Source: Sphingomonas hengshuiensis (GTDB taxonomy: Bacteria; Pseudomonadota; Alphaproteobacteria; Sphingomonadales; Sphingomonadaceae). Taken from it: a DNA stretch of 64,000 nt. Location: positions 2,542,001-2,606,000 of the forward strand of contig NZ_CP010836.1 of assembly GCF_000935025.1 (NCBI RefSeq), given 5' to 3'. Below are positions 1 through 7,111 of this stretch, piece by piece; the first letter of the stretch is position 1, and each line of letters begins with the position of its first letter. Made by a program: the position numbers and the translations under genes. A model generated the notes under the pieces. That model had not been told where the DNA came from. It did not search any database and saw nothing but the letters and a program-made list of their open reading frames with translations.

Positions 1-500
1 TGGATCTTGGTGGTCGGCGCCGCGGTCCCGGTCAGGTCACTGACTCGCACCGTCTGGAGCGCCGCCACCGCGCCGGTGTTGGTATAGGCGCCGGAGGCGT
101 CGAGCCGCCAGCCATAGAGATACAGCCCGCTCGAATTGCGCAGATAGCCCTGTTCGTCGGGCTTGAACGATCCTGCGCGGGTAAAGGCGACTTCACCAGA
201 GCCGGCCGCGCCGGTACGCGTCACGAAGAAGCCGCCGCCATCGATCGCGATGTCGGTGTTGCTCGACGACGCCTGGAGCAGGCCCTGCTTCGAAATCTGC
301 GCGGTAGAGGCCGCCATCACGCCGCCCGCGGCATAGGTGCCGCCGGAATTGTTGCCGGTGACGAGCGTGCGGAACTGGGCTTCGGTGCCCTTGTATCCGA
401 TCGTGTTGATGTTGGTGATGTTGTCCGCGACGGTCGCCATCGCGCTGGCATGCGCGCTGAGGCCGGACACGCCGGCATAAAGAGCGGAATAAAGGCTCAA
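1..500 (-). CDS. flgE: Flagellar hook protein FlgE, N-terminal part (runs off the window)
   Basis: This is the first ~166 residues of a flagellar rod/hook family protein that builds the extracellular hook. It begins MSLYSALYAGVSGLSAHASA, followed by ADNITNINTIGYKG, the conserved flagellar basal-body rod motif. It then continues with the GGFFV and FTRAGSF segments typical of FlgE/FlgF/FlgG. The start is a TTG at 498-500, preceded by GGGAG nine bases upstream; no ATG fits the conserved N-terminus. The gene reads off the left edge, so the C-terminal half is not visible. It is divergent from flbT, sharing a ~170-bp promoter region. FlgE is preferred over FlgF/FlgG because of the hook-like insert after residue 40, but only the N-terminus is available. 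Confidence 0.85.
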   Translation of the reverse strand, partial: MSLYSALYAGVSGLSAHASAMATVADNITNINTIGYKGTEAQFRTLVTGNNSGGTYAAGGVMAASTAQISKQGLLQASSSNTDIAIDGGGFFVTRTGAAGSGEVAFTRAGSFKPDEQGYLRNSSGLYLYGWRLDASGAYTNTGAVAALQTVRVSDLTGTAAPTTKI

Positions 501-551
501 GGTTGTGCACTCCCGACGAAGCCCGCGCCTGGACGCGCTGGGCCATGGTCT

Positions 552-560
552 ATTGTAGGA
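552..560 (-). promoter_or_regulatory. Putative promoter element upstream of flgE
   Basis: TCCTACAAT on the minus strand lies 52 bases upstream of the flgE start. Near-identical 9-mers precede flbT, the unknown gene at 5273 and the GGDEF-EAL gene. No TTGACA-like -35 is visible at the normal distance. It may be a -10 element; the assignment is inference. Confidence 0.35.
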
Positions 561-625
561 TGATCGCCGCCGACTCCCAACGCTCGGCAAAAATTGCCGG
601 GTCCGCGCCCGCGTTCGATCATTGC

Positions 626-634
626 TCCTATAAT
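626..634 (+). promoter_or_regulatory. Putative promoter element upstream of flbT
   Basis: TCCTATAAT, containing a perfect TATAAT, ends 35 bases before the flbT ATG. It is the + strand counterpart of the element that faces flgE in the same intergenic region. No clear -35 box is seen. Confidence 0.4.
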
Positions 635-669
635 AGCAGCAGCGACACTCGATAACGGGATTATCCACC

Positions 670-1065
670 ATGCTGCGCATCACGCTTCGCGACGGGGAAA
701 AGGCGATCGTCAACGGCGCCGTATTGCGCGCCGTCGGCCGCACCCAGATCGCCGTCGAGAACCAGGTATCGATCCTGCGCGGGCGCGAAGTGATGCAGCC
801 CGAGGAAGCGACGACCACCGCGCGCCAGCTCTATTTCTCGACCATGCTCGCCTATATCGATCCCGCCGGCCGCGCCGGGCACCAGGATGCGATCATCCGC
901 TCGATCGGCACGCTGGTGACGGTGATGGCCGCGCCCGAAGCGCGCGCCGCGTGCCTCGCCTTCGCGCACGACGTCGCGCAGGGGGATTATTACAAGGCGC
1001 TGGCGGCGGCGCGCGAGCTGATCGCGTTCGAAACCGCCGCGCTCGATTCCGTACAGGCCGCCTGA
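670..1065 (+). CDS. flbT: Flagellar biosynthesis repressor FlbT
   Basis: A 131-residue protein matching the FlbT family in length and layout. It opens MLRITLRDGEKAIVNGAV, and the middle carries TTTARQLYFSTMLAYIDP, the most conserved FlbT segment. In Caulobacter, FlbT acts after transcription, binding the leader of flagellin mRNA and coupling its translation to hook completion. Here it is the first gene of a rightward run and is followed after 10 bases by fliI. It faces away from flgE across a shared promoter region. Role in this organism is inferred from the family. Confidence 0.85.
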   Translation: MLRITLRDGEKAIVNGAVLRAVGRTQIAVENQVSILRGREVMQPEEATTTARQLYFSTMLAYIDPAGRAGHQDAIIRSIGTLVTVMAAPEARAACLAFAHDVAQGDYYKALAAARELIAFETAALDSVQAA

Positions 1066-1075
1066 GGGCCGGACG

Positions 1076-2416
1076 ATGCAGACGCTGGCCAGCGCCGCCC
1101 GCGCGATCCGCGACATGGTGCCCGATCGCCGCTTTGGCCGGGTCGTCGCGGTGCGCGGCGCGCTGATCGAAGTCGAAGGGCTCACCGGCGTCGCGCAGAT
1201 CGGCAGCCGCGTCGAGATCATGACCGCCAATGGCTGTGTCCAGGCCGAAGTGACGGCGCTAGACCGCGATGTCGCGCTGTGCCTGCCGTTCGTCGATCCG
1301 CAGGGCGTCGGGCTGGGCGCGCGCGCCGATCTGGGCGCCGGGCAGTTCACGGTCCGCCCGTCGACCGCGTGGCTGGGCCGGATGATCGACGGCCTGGGCC
1401 GCCCGATCGACGGCATGGGCAGCCTCGCCAATGGCGCCGATCCGCAGCCGATCAAATCCCCTCCCCCCGCCGCCGCCAATCGCGCGCGCGTGGGTGCCCG
1501 GATCGAGACCGGCGTCCGCACGCTCGATCTGTTCGCGCCCCTTTGCCTGGGCCAGCGGCTCGGGCTGTTCGCGGGTTCGGGGGTCGGCAAGTCGGTGCTG
1601 CTGTCGATGCTCGCGCGGTGGACGCAGTGCGACGTGGCGGTGATCGGGCTGATCGGCGAGCGCGGTCGCGAAGTGCAGGAATTCATCGAGGACGATCTGG
1701 GGCCGGAGGGCATGGCGCGATCGGTGGTGGTCGTCGCCACCTCCGACGAACCCGCGCTGATGCGCCGCCAGGCGGCGTGGACGACGCTCGCCGTCGCCGA
1801 GCATTTTCGCGACCGCGGCCTCAACGTGCTGTGCCTGATGGACTCGGTCACGCGCTTCGCCATGGCCCAGCGCGAAATCGGGCTAGCCAGCGGCGAGCCC
1901 CCCGCGACCAAGGGCTATACCCCCACCGTGTTCGCCGAACTGCCGCGCCTGCTGGAGCGCGCCGGGCCGGGTGAGCCGGGCAAGGGCATGATCACCGGAC
2001 TGTTCACCGTGCTGGTGGACGGCGACGACCATAACGAACCCGTCGCCGATGCCGTGCGCGGCATTCTCGACGGCCATGTCGTGATGCGCCGCGCGATCGC
2101 CGAGCGCGGCCGCTACCCGGCGATCGACGTCCTCAAATCGGTGTCGCGCACGCTGCCGCACTGCCTGTCCGCCGAGGCGAATGCCACGCGGATCGCCGCG
2201 CGCAAGCTGTTGTCGACCTATGCCGATATGGAGGAAATGGTGCGGCTGGGCGCGTACAAGGCGGGATCGTCGCCCGAAGTCGACCGCGCCGTCGCACTCG
2301 CTCCGCGCATCGAGGCGCTGATCAATCAGGGCAAGGACGATCCCGGCAACGCCGATGCCGCGTTCACAGCCCTTTCCGAAATCGTCGCCGAGGCGGCGCT
2401 GGAGACCGTGCAATGA
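1076..2416 (+). CDS. fliI: Flagellum-specific ATPase FliI
   Basis: A 446-residue ATPase of the flagellar/type III secretion family, which energises and unlocks substrates for the flagellar export gate at the cytoplasmic membrane. The Walker A loop (FAGSGVGKS, around residue 165) and the Walker B-like stretch (VLCLMDSVTRFAMAQ, around 250) are intact. The central block LIGERGREVQEFIEDDLG is diagnostic for FliI/SctN rather than F1 ATPase. The C-terminus carries the usual SVSRTLPHCLSAE and AYKAGSSPEVDRAV segments. The last bases overlap the start of the next gene (ATGA), so translation is probably coupled to FliJ. Confidence 0.95.
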   Translation: MQTLASAARAIRDMVPDRRFGRVVAVRGALIEVEGLTGVAQIGSRVEIMTANGCVQAEVTALDRDVALCLPFVDPQGVGLGARADLGAGQFTVRPSTAWLGRMIDGLGRPIDGMGSLANGADPQPIKSPPPAAANRARVGARIETGVRTLDLFAPLCLGQRLGLFAGSGVGKSVLLSMLARWTQCDVAVIGLIGERGREVQEFIEDDLGPEGMARSVVVVATSDEPALMRRQAAWTTLAVAEHFRDRGLNVLCLMDSVTRFAMAQREIGLASGEPPATKGYTPTVFAELPRLLERAGPGEPGKGMITGLFTVLVDGDDHNEPVADAVRGILDGHVVMRRAIAERGRYPAIDVLKSVSRTLPHCLSAEANATRIAARKLLSTYADMEEMVRLGAYKAGSSPEVDRAVALAPRIEALINQGKDDPGNADAAFTALSEIVAEAALETVQ

Positions 2417-2838
2417 CTCCGTTCGATACCGCGCTTCGCGTGCAACGCCGCGAAGTGGACGCCGTCCGCGTTTCGATCAGCGTTGAAATCGAGCGGATCA
2501 CCGAGATCGAGACGCGCAGCCGCGCGCACGACACTCGCATGATCGATGAGCGCGCGCTCGCCTATGCGCTGCCGGTCGCATCCGATGCCTGGACGGCGCG
2601 GATGCGGAGCGAGCGGATGCGGCTGCACGACGCCGCAGTGCTGGCCGACGCGCGGCTCCGCCGGCTGCGCGAGCAGGCGGTCGAGGCCTATGGCACGATG
2701 CGCGCGATCGAGGGTGCCGCCGAGCGCCATCAGGACGAAGAGGATCGCATCGTCGCCAGCGCCGAACAGAGCGCCGCCGACGACATCGCCGCCGCGCAAT
2801 TCCTGCGCGCCCGCCGCATCCGGGGAGCACGCCGATGA
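2413..2838 (+). CDS. fliJ: FliJ-like flagellar export protein
   Basis: A 141-residue, Arg/Glu/Ala-rich protein predicted to be almost wholly helical with heptad-like spacing, as expected for the antiparallel coiled coil of FliJ. FliJ forms the central stalk of the FliI ATPase ring and helps recycle export chaperones. Sequence identity within this family is always low; the call rests on the immediate overlap with fliI (ATGA, 2413-2416), the size and the coiled-coil character. It overlaps the following gene in the same way, so the three are translated as one coupled unit. Confidence 0.7.
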   Translation: MTPFDTALRVQRREVDAVRVSISVEIERITEIETRSRAHDTRMIDERALAYALPVASDAWTARMRSERMRLHDAAVLADARLRRLREQAVEAYGTMRAIEGAAERHQDEEDRIVASAEQSAADDIAAAQFLRARRIRGARR

Positions 2839-3872
2839 TCCCGCGCCCCGATCTCGGCACGCTGACGCCGACCCAGCGCGCGCAGGTCATCTACACCGAA
2901 GCGCGCTCCGAACTATCGAGCCGTCTGTGGCGCGCGGCGCTGGGCGATGCCGACCAGCCAGCGCGCGACGGCGGATCGATCACCTCCCCAGGTATGGCGA
3001 TCGATTCGCTGCTCGAGCTGGTGCGCGGCAAGCCGCAGGCCGAAGCAGCGATGCCCGCCCCCGCACTGGCGGGCGCGCAGGAGGCGCCGACCGGGCACTG
3101 CGCCTGCACCTGCACCTGCGCATGCCATGCCAACCGCTCCCACGCCGCCGACCCTGGCGCGCGCGACGTGCTGTCCGCGCCCGCGGCGATGGCGCGCGCG
3201 CCGATCGCCGGGATCGCCGAGACGGCAATGCAGCTGGGCAGCAACGCGCGTTTCGCGGGCGCGTTCGCGGTGGCCGCACAGCGCAGCGGCATCCCCGCAT
3301 CCGCGCTCGCGGCGATCGTCGATGCCGAAGCCGCCAAGGGCCGCGACGGCAGCTGGAACATCCATTCGCGCAATCCGCGTTCGAGCGCCGCAGGGCTTGG
3401 CCAGTTCCTGAGCGGGACCTGGCAGGATCTGGCGCAGACCAAGGGGAGCTGGCTCAACGACGAAGCCGCCCGACGCGGCTGGCTCGATCCGCAGGGCAAG
3501 GTCGATCCGGCGAGCCGCGCCGAACTGCTCGCGCTGCGCTATGATCCCGCGGCGGCGATCGTCAGCATCGGCGATCTGGCCAAGCTCAATCTCGACCGGC
3601 TGGAGAAATCGGGGGTGCGCGTGCGCGCCGATTCGGAGACCTTGGCCAAGGCGGCGTATCTCAGCCATCATCTCGGGCTCGGCGACGCGCGCCGGTTCCT
3701 GGCGGGCGGGATCGATTCGGATCGCGCACGCACGCTGCTGGCGGCGCAGATCGGCTCCGACGCGGCGCAGCAGCGAATCGCGTCGACCGGCGACGCGAGC
3801 GCGGCGCACCGGCAATGGCTGCTCGGCTTCATAAACGACCGGATCAAGCCTCAGCAGTTCGCCAATTCCTAA
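2835..3872 (+). CDS. Flagellar-cluster protein with lytic transglycosylase-like domain
   Basis: A 345-residue protein. The region from about residue 130 resembles peptidoglycan-cutting transglycosylases: repeats of the type IPASALAAIVDAEAAKG and SSAAGLGQFLSGTWQD recall the SLT E..G.GQ core, with Glu in DAEAAKG a candidate catalytic residue. A role in opening the peptidoglycan for the flagellar rod is inferred from its position at the end of the fliI-fliJ unit, to which it is coupled by ATGA. No clear signal peptide is visible, which fits export by the flagellar apparatus. Residues ~92-102 form an odd cysteine cluster (CACTCTCACH) of unknown use. An alternative is a structural flagellar protein with a degenerate hydrolase fold. 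Confidence 0.6.
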   Translation: MIPRPDLGTLTPTQRAQVIYTEARSELSSRLWRAALGDADQPARDGGSITSPGMAIDSLLELVRGKPQAEAAMPAPALAGAQEAPTGHCACTCTCACHANRSHAADPGARDVLSAPAAMARAPIAGIAETAMQLGSNARFAGAFAVAAQRSGIPASALAAIVDAEAAKGRDGSWNIHSRNPRSSAAGLGQFLSGTWQDLAQTKGSWLNDEAARRGWLDPQGKVDPASRAELLALRYDPAAAIVSIGDLAKLNLDRLEKSGVRVRADSETLAKAAYLSHHLGLGDARRFLAGGIDSDRARTLLAAQIGSDAAQQRIASTGDASAAHRQWLLGFINDRIKPQQFANS

Positions 3873-3907
3873 GATTCGGTCGAATCTCATCCACTAATTT
3901 ATTAACA

Positions 3908-3935
3908 GACGCCCGCGGCCCAGACCGCGGGCGTC
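3908..3935 (+). terminator. Strong hairpin after the flagellar genes
   Basis: A perfect 11-bp stem (GACGCCCGCGG with CCGCGGGCGTC) and a 6-base loop sit 36 bases after the stop codon of the transglycosylase-like gene. No long T run follows, so it may be a Rho-assisted terminator or an mRNA 3' end stabiliser. Beyond it (3936-4162) I see no gene. Confidence 0.6.
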
Positions 3936-4162
3936 GTGCTTTCGGCGCGCGCGAAGTCGACTTAAACATCTGTGATAGCGATATTATATTCCACTCACAG
4001 CCCGCGCAGCACGAGCGCATCGTCGTGGCGCGTTAAGTATAGGATAGGTAGTAGTCCATACGGCGCCGGTAACTTTCTGATAGGATGACCATGCGCAATG
4101 TCTGTCCATGGGAAGCGGCTTTGGTGCCGCGGACCCAGGTCCAACCAGGGGGACACACCGCA

Positions 4163-5206
4163 ATGTCTAAGATCACGATCGCGCTAGAATCTGCCGTCGC
4201 CGCCGTTCTCGAGAACAGCCCGAAGGACGCGCCGCAGACCAACCGCCAGCGCGTCAACGTCGATCGCGCCTTCGCGCAGATCCTGAAGCTGATCGCGCCG
4301 CGCATCCGCCACTTCATCCGCCAGTACGGCCTGATCGGCCATTGGGACGATGCCGAACAGTGCTGCGCGATTGCCGTCCACCGCGCGATCCAGGCCTATG
4401 AGCCCGAAAAGGCCCAGTTCACCACCTTCGTCAACTGGCAGATCCGCGGCGAGTTGCAGAGCCTGCGCTTCCGCCTGATGACCGACCAGCGCCCCTCGGC
4501 GAAGAAGGTCGAGGCGACCACGGTTTCGCTCAGCGCCATCGCCCTGTCGCCCGACGGCGACGAAATGTCGCCCGAGGCAATGATCGAGGACGAAGACGCC
4601 CTCGCCCGCACCGAAGCCGCCGCATCCGACTATCTCGCCGACGGCGCGATCGACTCGCTGATCGACGCCTATGTCGACCAGCTCCGCCAAGTCGGCGTCG
4701 AAGCGCTCCGCCGCCGCCCGCGCCCCAAGCGCGAAGAAGCCGCGCTGCGCCGCGAAGGACCGCGGCTGCGCCACGCGACGCACGGGATCGACCCGACCGA
4801 GCTGGAGAAGCTCGAAGCCAAGCTGTCGCGCGATCGCGAGATCGTCGCCCGCCGCGTGTTCCAGACCGCGACTCTTGACGACCTGTCGACCGAGACCGGC
4901 GTCACCAAGGAGCGCGTCCGCCAGATCACCAAGCGCGCCGCAAAGGCGATTGCCGAGATCGCCGCCGCCGATCCGCGCTTCGCAGTGATGGCCGAATACG
5001 GCGTCCGCGCCGCAAAGCGCCGCCAGCCGGCGCCGTCGACCCTCGCGCCGCTGCTTCCCGACGCCAGCCTGCCGCACAACCGGCTGGCGCGCGTTCGCAC
5101 GATCGATCCCGTCGAGCTGCGCACGCCCAGCGTTGCGCCCGTTGCGTCCGAAGGCGTCGAGGCGATCCGCCTTGCCGCCGTGCCGCCCAGCGCCGGGCTG
5201 CACTGA
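4163..5206 (+). CDS. Sigma-70 family RNA polymerase sigma factor
   Basis: A 347-residue sigma factor. Residues ~40-115 resemble region 2, with FTTFVNWQIRGELQSLRFR as the -10 recognition/melting helices. A region-4 helix-turn-helix lies near residues 235-270 (TLDDLSTETGVTKERVRQIT). Between them is an acidic linker. A ~75-residue C-terminal tail follows region 4, which is unusual because region 4 normally ends a sigma factor. The ATG at 4163 is chosen because AGGGGG stands 10 bases upstream; an in-frame ATG 78 bases earlier lacks a ribosome site. It sits beside flagellar and signalling genes, so it may drive flagellar or stationary-phase promoters; the subgroup (RpoH-like or FliA-like) cannot be fixed here. 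Confidence 0.85.
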   Translation: MSKITIALESAVAAVLENSPKDAPQTNRQRVNVDRAFAQILKLIAPRIRHFIRQYGLIGHWDDAEQCCAIAVHRAIQAYEPEKAQFTTFVNWQIRGELQSLRFRLMTDQRPSAKKVEATTVSLSAIALSPDGDEMSPEAMIEDEDALARTEAAASDYLADGAIDSLIDAYVDQLRQVGVEALRRRPRPKREEAALRREGPRLRHATHGIDPTELEKLEAKLSRDREIVARRVFQTATLDDLSTETGVTKERVRQITKRAAKAIAEIAAADPRFAVMAEYGVRAAKRRQPAPSTLAPLLPDASLPHNRLARVRTIDPVELRTPSVAPVASEGVEAIRLAAVPPSAGLH

Positions 5207-5226
5207 GCCGGAGCGGCGCAAGACGA

Positions 5227-5235
5227 TCCTATAAC
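5227..5235 (+). promoter_or_regulatory. Putative promoter element upstream of the unknown gene at 5273
   Basis: TCCTATAAC ends 37 bases before the ATG and matches eight of nine positions of the element upstream of flbT. No canonical -35 is seen. Confidence 0.35.
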
Positions 5236-5272
5236 CGTCATTCGATACTCTGATGCGACGCCGAGGGGGATT

Positions 5273-5791
5273 ATGCGGACCGACATCGACGGCAATGGCG
5301 GCGGTGGCAGCCAGGACTGGGGGACATTGCCGCGCCCGAACCGGCGGCTGACCGAGCTTGCCCAGGAGACCGCACGCTGTGCGCGACCGCTGCTGCCAAG
5401 CCCGGAGCTGTTCATGGGGCTCGAGATCAGCGCGGCGGGGGAATTGCGCTTGCTCTGGTGGCGGCACCAGGACCTCGGCCTCGTCGCCGAAATCTCCGCA
5501 TCGCCTGCGGGCTATTGCCCCGAGGACAGCGACGAAGGCGCGCTACAGGATGTCGCGACTGCGCTGCTGGTCTATCTGTCGGGCCGCTGGCCCAGCCCGC
5601 CCGCCGGGCTGGGGGTGATCACCGACGGCACCGGCGTTGCCTTTGCCCCCGATCATCCCGCCCCGTCGGCGCCGGGCTGGCTCGAACGCCAGGCATCGGG
5701 GCAATCGCAGCTGCTTACCATCGTGCCGCTCGACCCGACCGGCCCCTGCGCGCTTCTTTGCGGAGCGACTATGGCGACAAGGCTCCATTAA
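5273..5791 (+). CDS. Hypothetical protein
   Basis: A 172-residue protein I do not recognise. The ATG is preceded by GAGGGGG seven bases upstream. It is soluble by composition, with no signal peptide or membrane segment. Tryptophans and hydrophobics in the middle (LLWWRHQDLGLVAEIS) suggest a small alpha/beta domain. It lies between the sigma factor and the double-HTH regulator on the same strand and has its own promoter-like element. A regulatory partner of either neighbour is possible but unsupported. Confidence 0.6.
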   Translation: MRTDIDGNGGGGSQDWGTLPRPNRRLTELAQETARCARPLLPSPELFMGLEISAAGELRLLWWRHQDLGLVAEISASPAGYCPEDSDEGALQDVATALLVYLSGRWPSPPAGLGVITDGTGVAFAPDHPAPSAPGWLERQASGQSQLLTIVPLDPTGPCALLCGATMATRLH

Positions 5792-5878
5792 AAGGACAGC
5801 CGCCGCGCTTGCGTTATCCAGAAATTAATTCGACATGGCTTCAAAGCGATCGGGAGATGCGCCGCGGAGACCAAGACA

Positions 5879-7030
5879 ATGGTGAAGCTGGAGGACAAGG
5901 GTAAGACGCGCATCAGCGCCGCGCGGGCAGTCGTGCCCATCGACCCTTTCCGCGCGCATGTGTTTCCCAACCGCGTGCGCGAACAGCGGCGGCGGCGCGG
6001 CTTCCCCAAATTGCTGCGGCTTTCGACTGCGATCCCCGAAATCCCCTATATCCGGTTGTCGAAGATCGAACGCGGCGAAGTCTTCGCGCGCGCCGACGAA
6101 CTGCGCAGGATCGCCGCGGCGCTCAAAATCCCGCCCGCCGAGCTGTTGCTCGACATCGATGAGCCCGGTTTCGACATTGCCAACTGGGCGATGCCGTTCG
6201 CCGATGGCGAAGGCGTCGATCTCGATGAAGAGCGGTTCGCGGTATTGCTGGCGGCGGCGCTGCGCGCACGGCGCAGCGGCGATCCGGACCTCACGATCGC
6301 GCGGATCGAACGCGATTTCGGCCTGCCGCCGGTCAATCTCTCGCGGCTGGAGAATGCGCAGAAGCCGTTCGGGCGCTGGAACGCCGCGACACGCCAGGCG
6401 CTGTACCGGCTTTTCGACATGCCCAGCGAGCATGGCCTGCGCGCCTGGGTCGACGGCCGGCACCGCGCCGGGACGCTCGATCCGTTCCTGGGTGCGATCG
6501 CCGATCCCGCGGCGCGCCATGCGCGCAGCCGCATGCGGATCGCAGAACTGGCAGCGGAGTTGCGCGGACCGCCAAGCGCCGAGCCCGACGCCGCCCCGCC
6601 CCCGCGCCTGGCAGCGGCCCCCGCACCAGCAACGGTCCCGCTGCTCCCGATCGCACAGCATGAGCGCCGCATGATCGCGGTGCGCGGCGCGCCGCTGGCC
6701 AACGGATTGATCGCCGACGCCGCCACCGATCGCCGAGTCGAAGCGCCCGCCGCGGCGGGTCCGAATGCGTTCGGGCTGAAAGTATGCCGCGCGACGCTGG
6801 GCGCGGGGTTGCCTGCGCAGGCGACAGCGATCGTCGATCCCGATCGCTTCCCCGCCCCCGGCGGGCTGGCCGCGCTCAAGGAAGACGAAGGGTGGCGGCT
6901 ATTGTCGGTCGGCTCGTCGCGCGACGGGCGCATGATCGGCTATAGCGTCAATCCCGACCTGGAAATCGCGCTCGACGATTGCGATCCGGCGCGCCTGGCC
7001 GCGGTGGTCGGTGCGATCTTCCTAGACTAA
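5879..7030 (+). CDS. XRE-like regulator with two helix-turn-helix regions
   Basis: A 383-residue protein. The first XRE/Cro-like HTH is near residues 30-95 (YIRLSKIERGEVFARADELRR, then LKIPPAELLL). A second, similar unit lies at ~125-185 (LTIARIERDFGLPPVNLSRL). A proline/alanine-rich linker (~215-245) leads to a ~130-residue C-terminal domain of unknown fold that probably senses a ligand or partner. CGGAGA stands nine bases before the ATG. It lies between the unknown gene at 5273 and the GGDEF-EAL gene on the same strand. DNA binding is inferred from the motifs; no target site is evident. Confidence 0.7.
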   Translation: MVKLEDKGKTRISAARAVVPIDPFRAHVFPNRVREQRRRRGFPKLLRLSTAIPEIPYIRLSKIERGEVFARADELRRIAAALKIPPAELLLDIDEPGFDIANWAMPFADGEGVDLDEERFAVLLAAALRARRSGDPDLTIARIERDFGLPPVNLSRLENAQKPFGRWNAATRQALYRLFDMPSEHGLRAWVDGRHRAGTLDPFLGAIADPAARHARSRMRIAELAAELRGPPSAEPDAAPPPRLAAAPAPATVPLLPIAQHERRMIAVRGAPLANGLIADAATDRRVEAPAAAGPNAFGLKVCRATLGAGLPAQATAIVDPDRFPAPGGLAALKEDEGWRLLSVGSSRDGRMIGYSVNPDLEIALDDCDPARLAAVVGAIFLD

Positions 7031-7065
7031 GTATCTGTCCACATGCAGTTCCGCACCCCGCCTCT

Positions 7066-7085
7066 CCTCCTATAATATGAGGAGG
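7066..7085 (+). promoter_or_regulatory. Promoter element inside a small hairpin upstream of the GGDEF-EAL gene
   Basis: TCCTATAAT (7068-7076) matches the elements upstream of flbT and the gene at 5273. Here it is embedded in an inverted repeat, CCTCCT (7066-7071) and AGGAGG (7080-7085). The downstream arm looks like a ribosome-binding sequence but lies 27 bases before the GTG start, too far to serve it. The real ribosome site is GGGAGAGG at 7101-7108. Confidence 0.35.
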
Positions 7086-7111
7086 CGGCGCAGGGCCGTC
7101 GGGAGAGGTGC

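Noticed and set aside
571..605. A GGC...TTGC pattern resembling a sigma-54 promoter between flgE and flbT
   Set aside because: The GG to GC spacing is 8 rather than 10, and the sequence is better described as a short palindrome.
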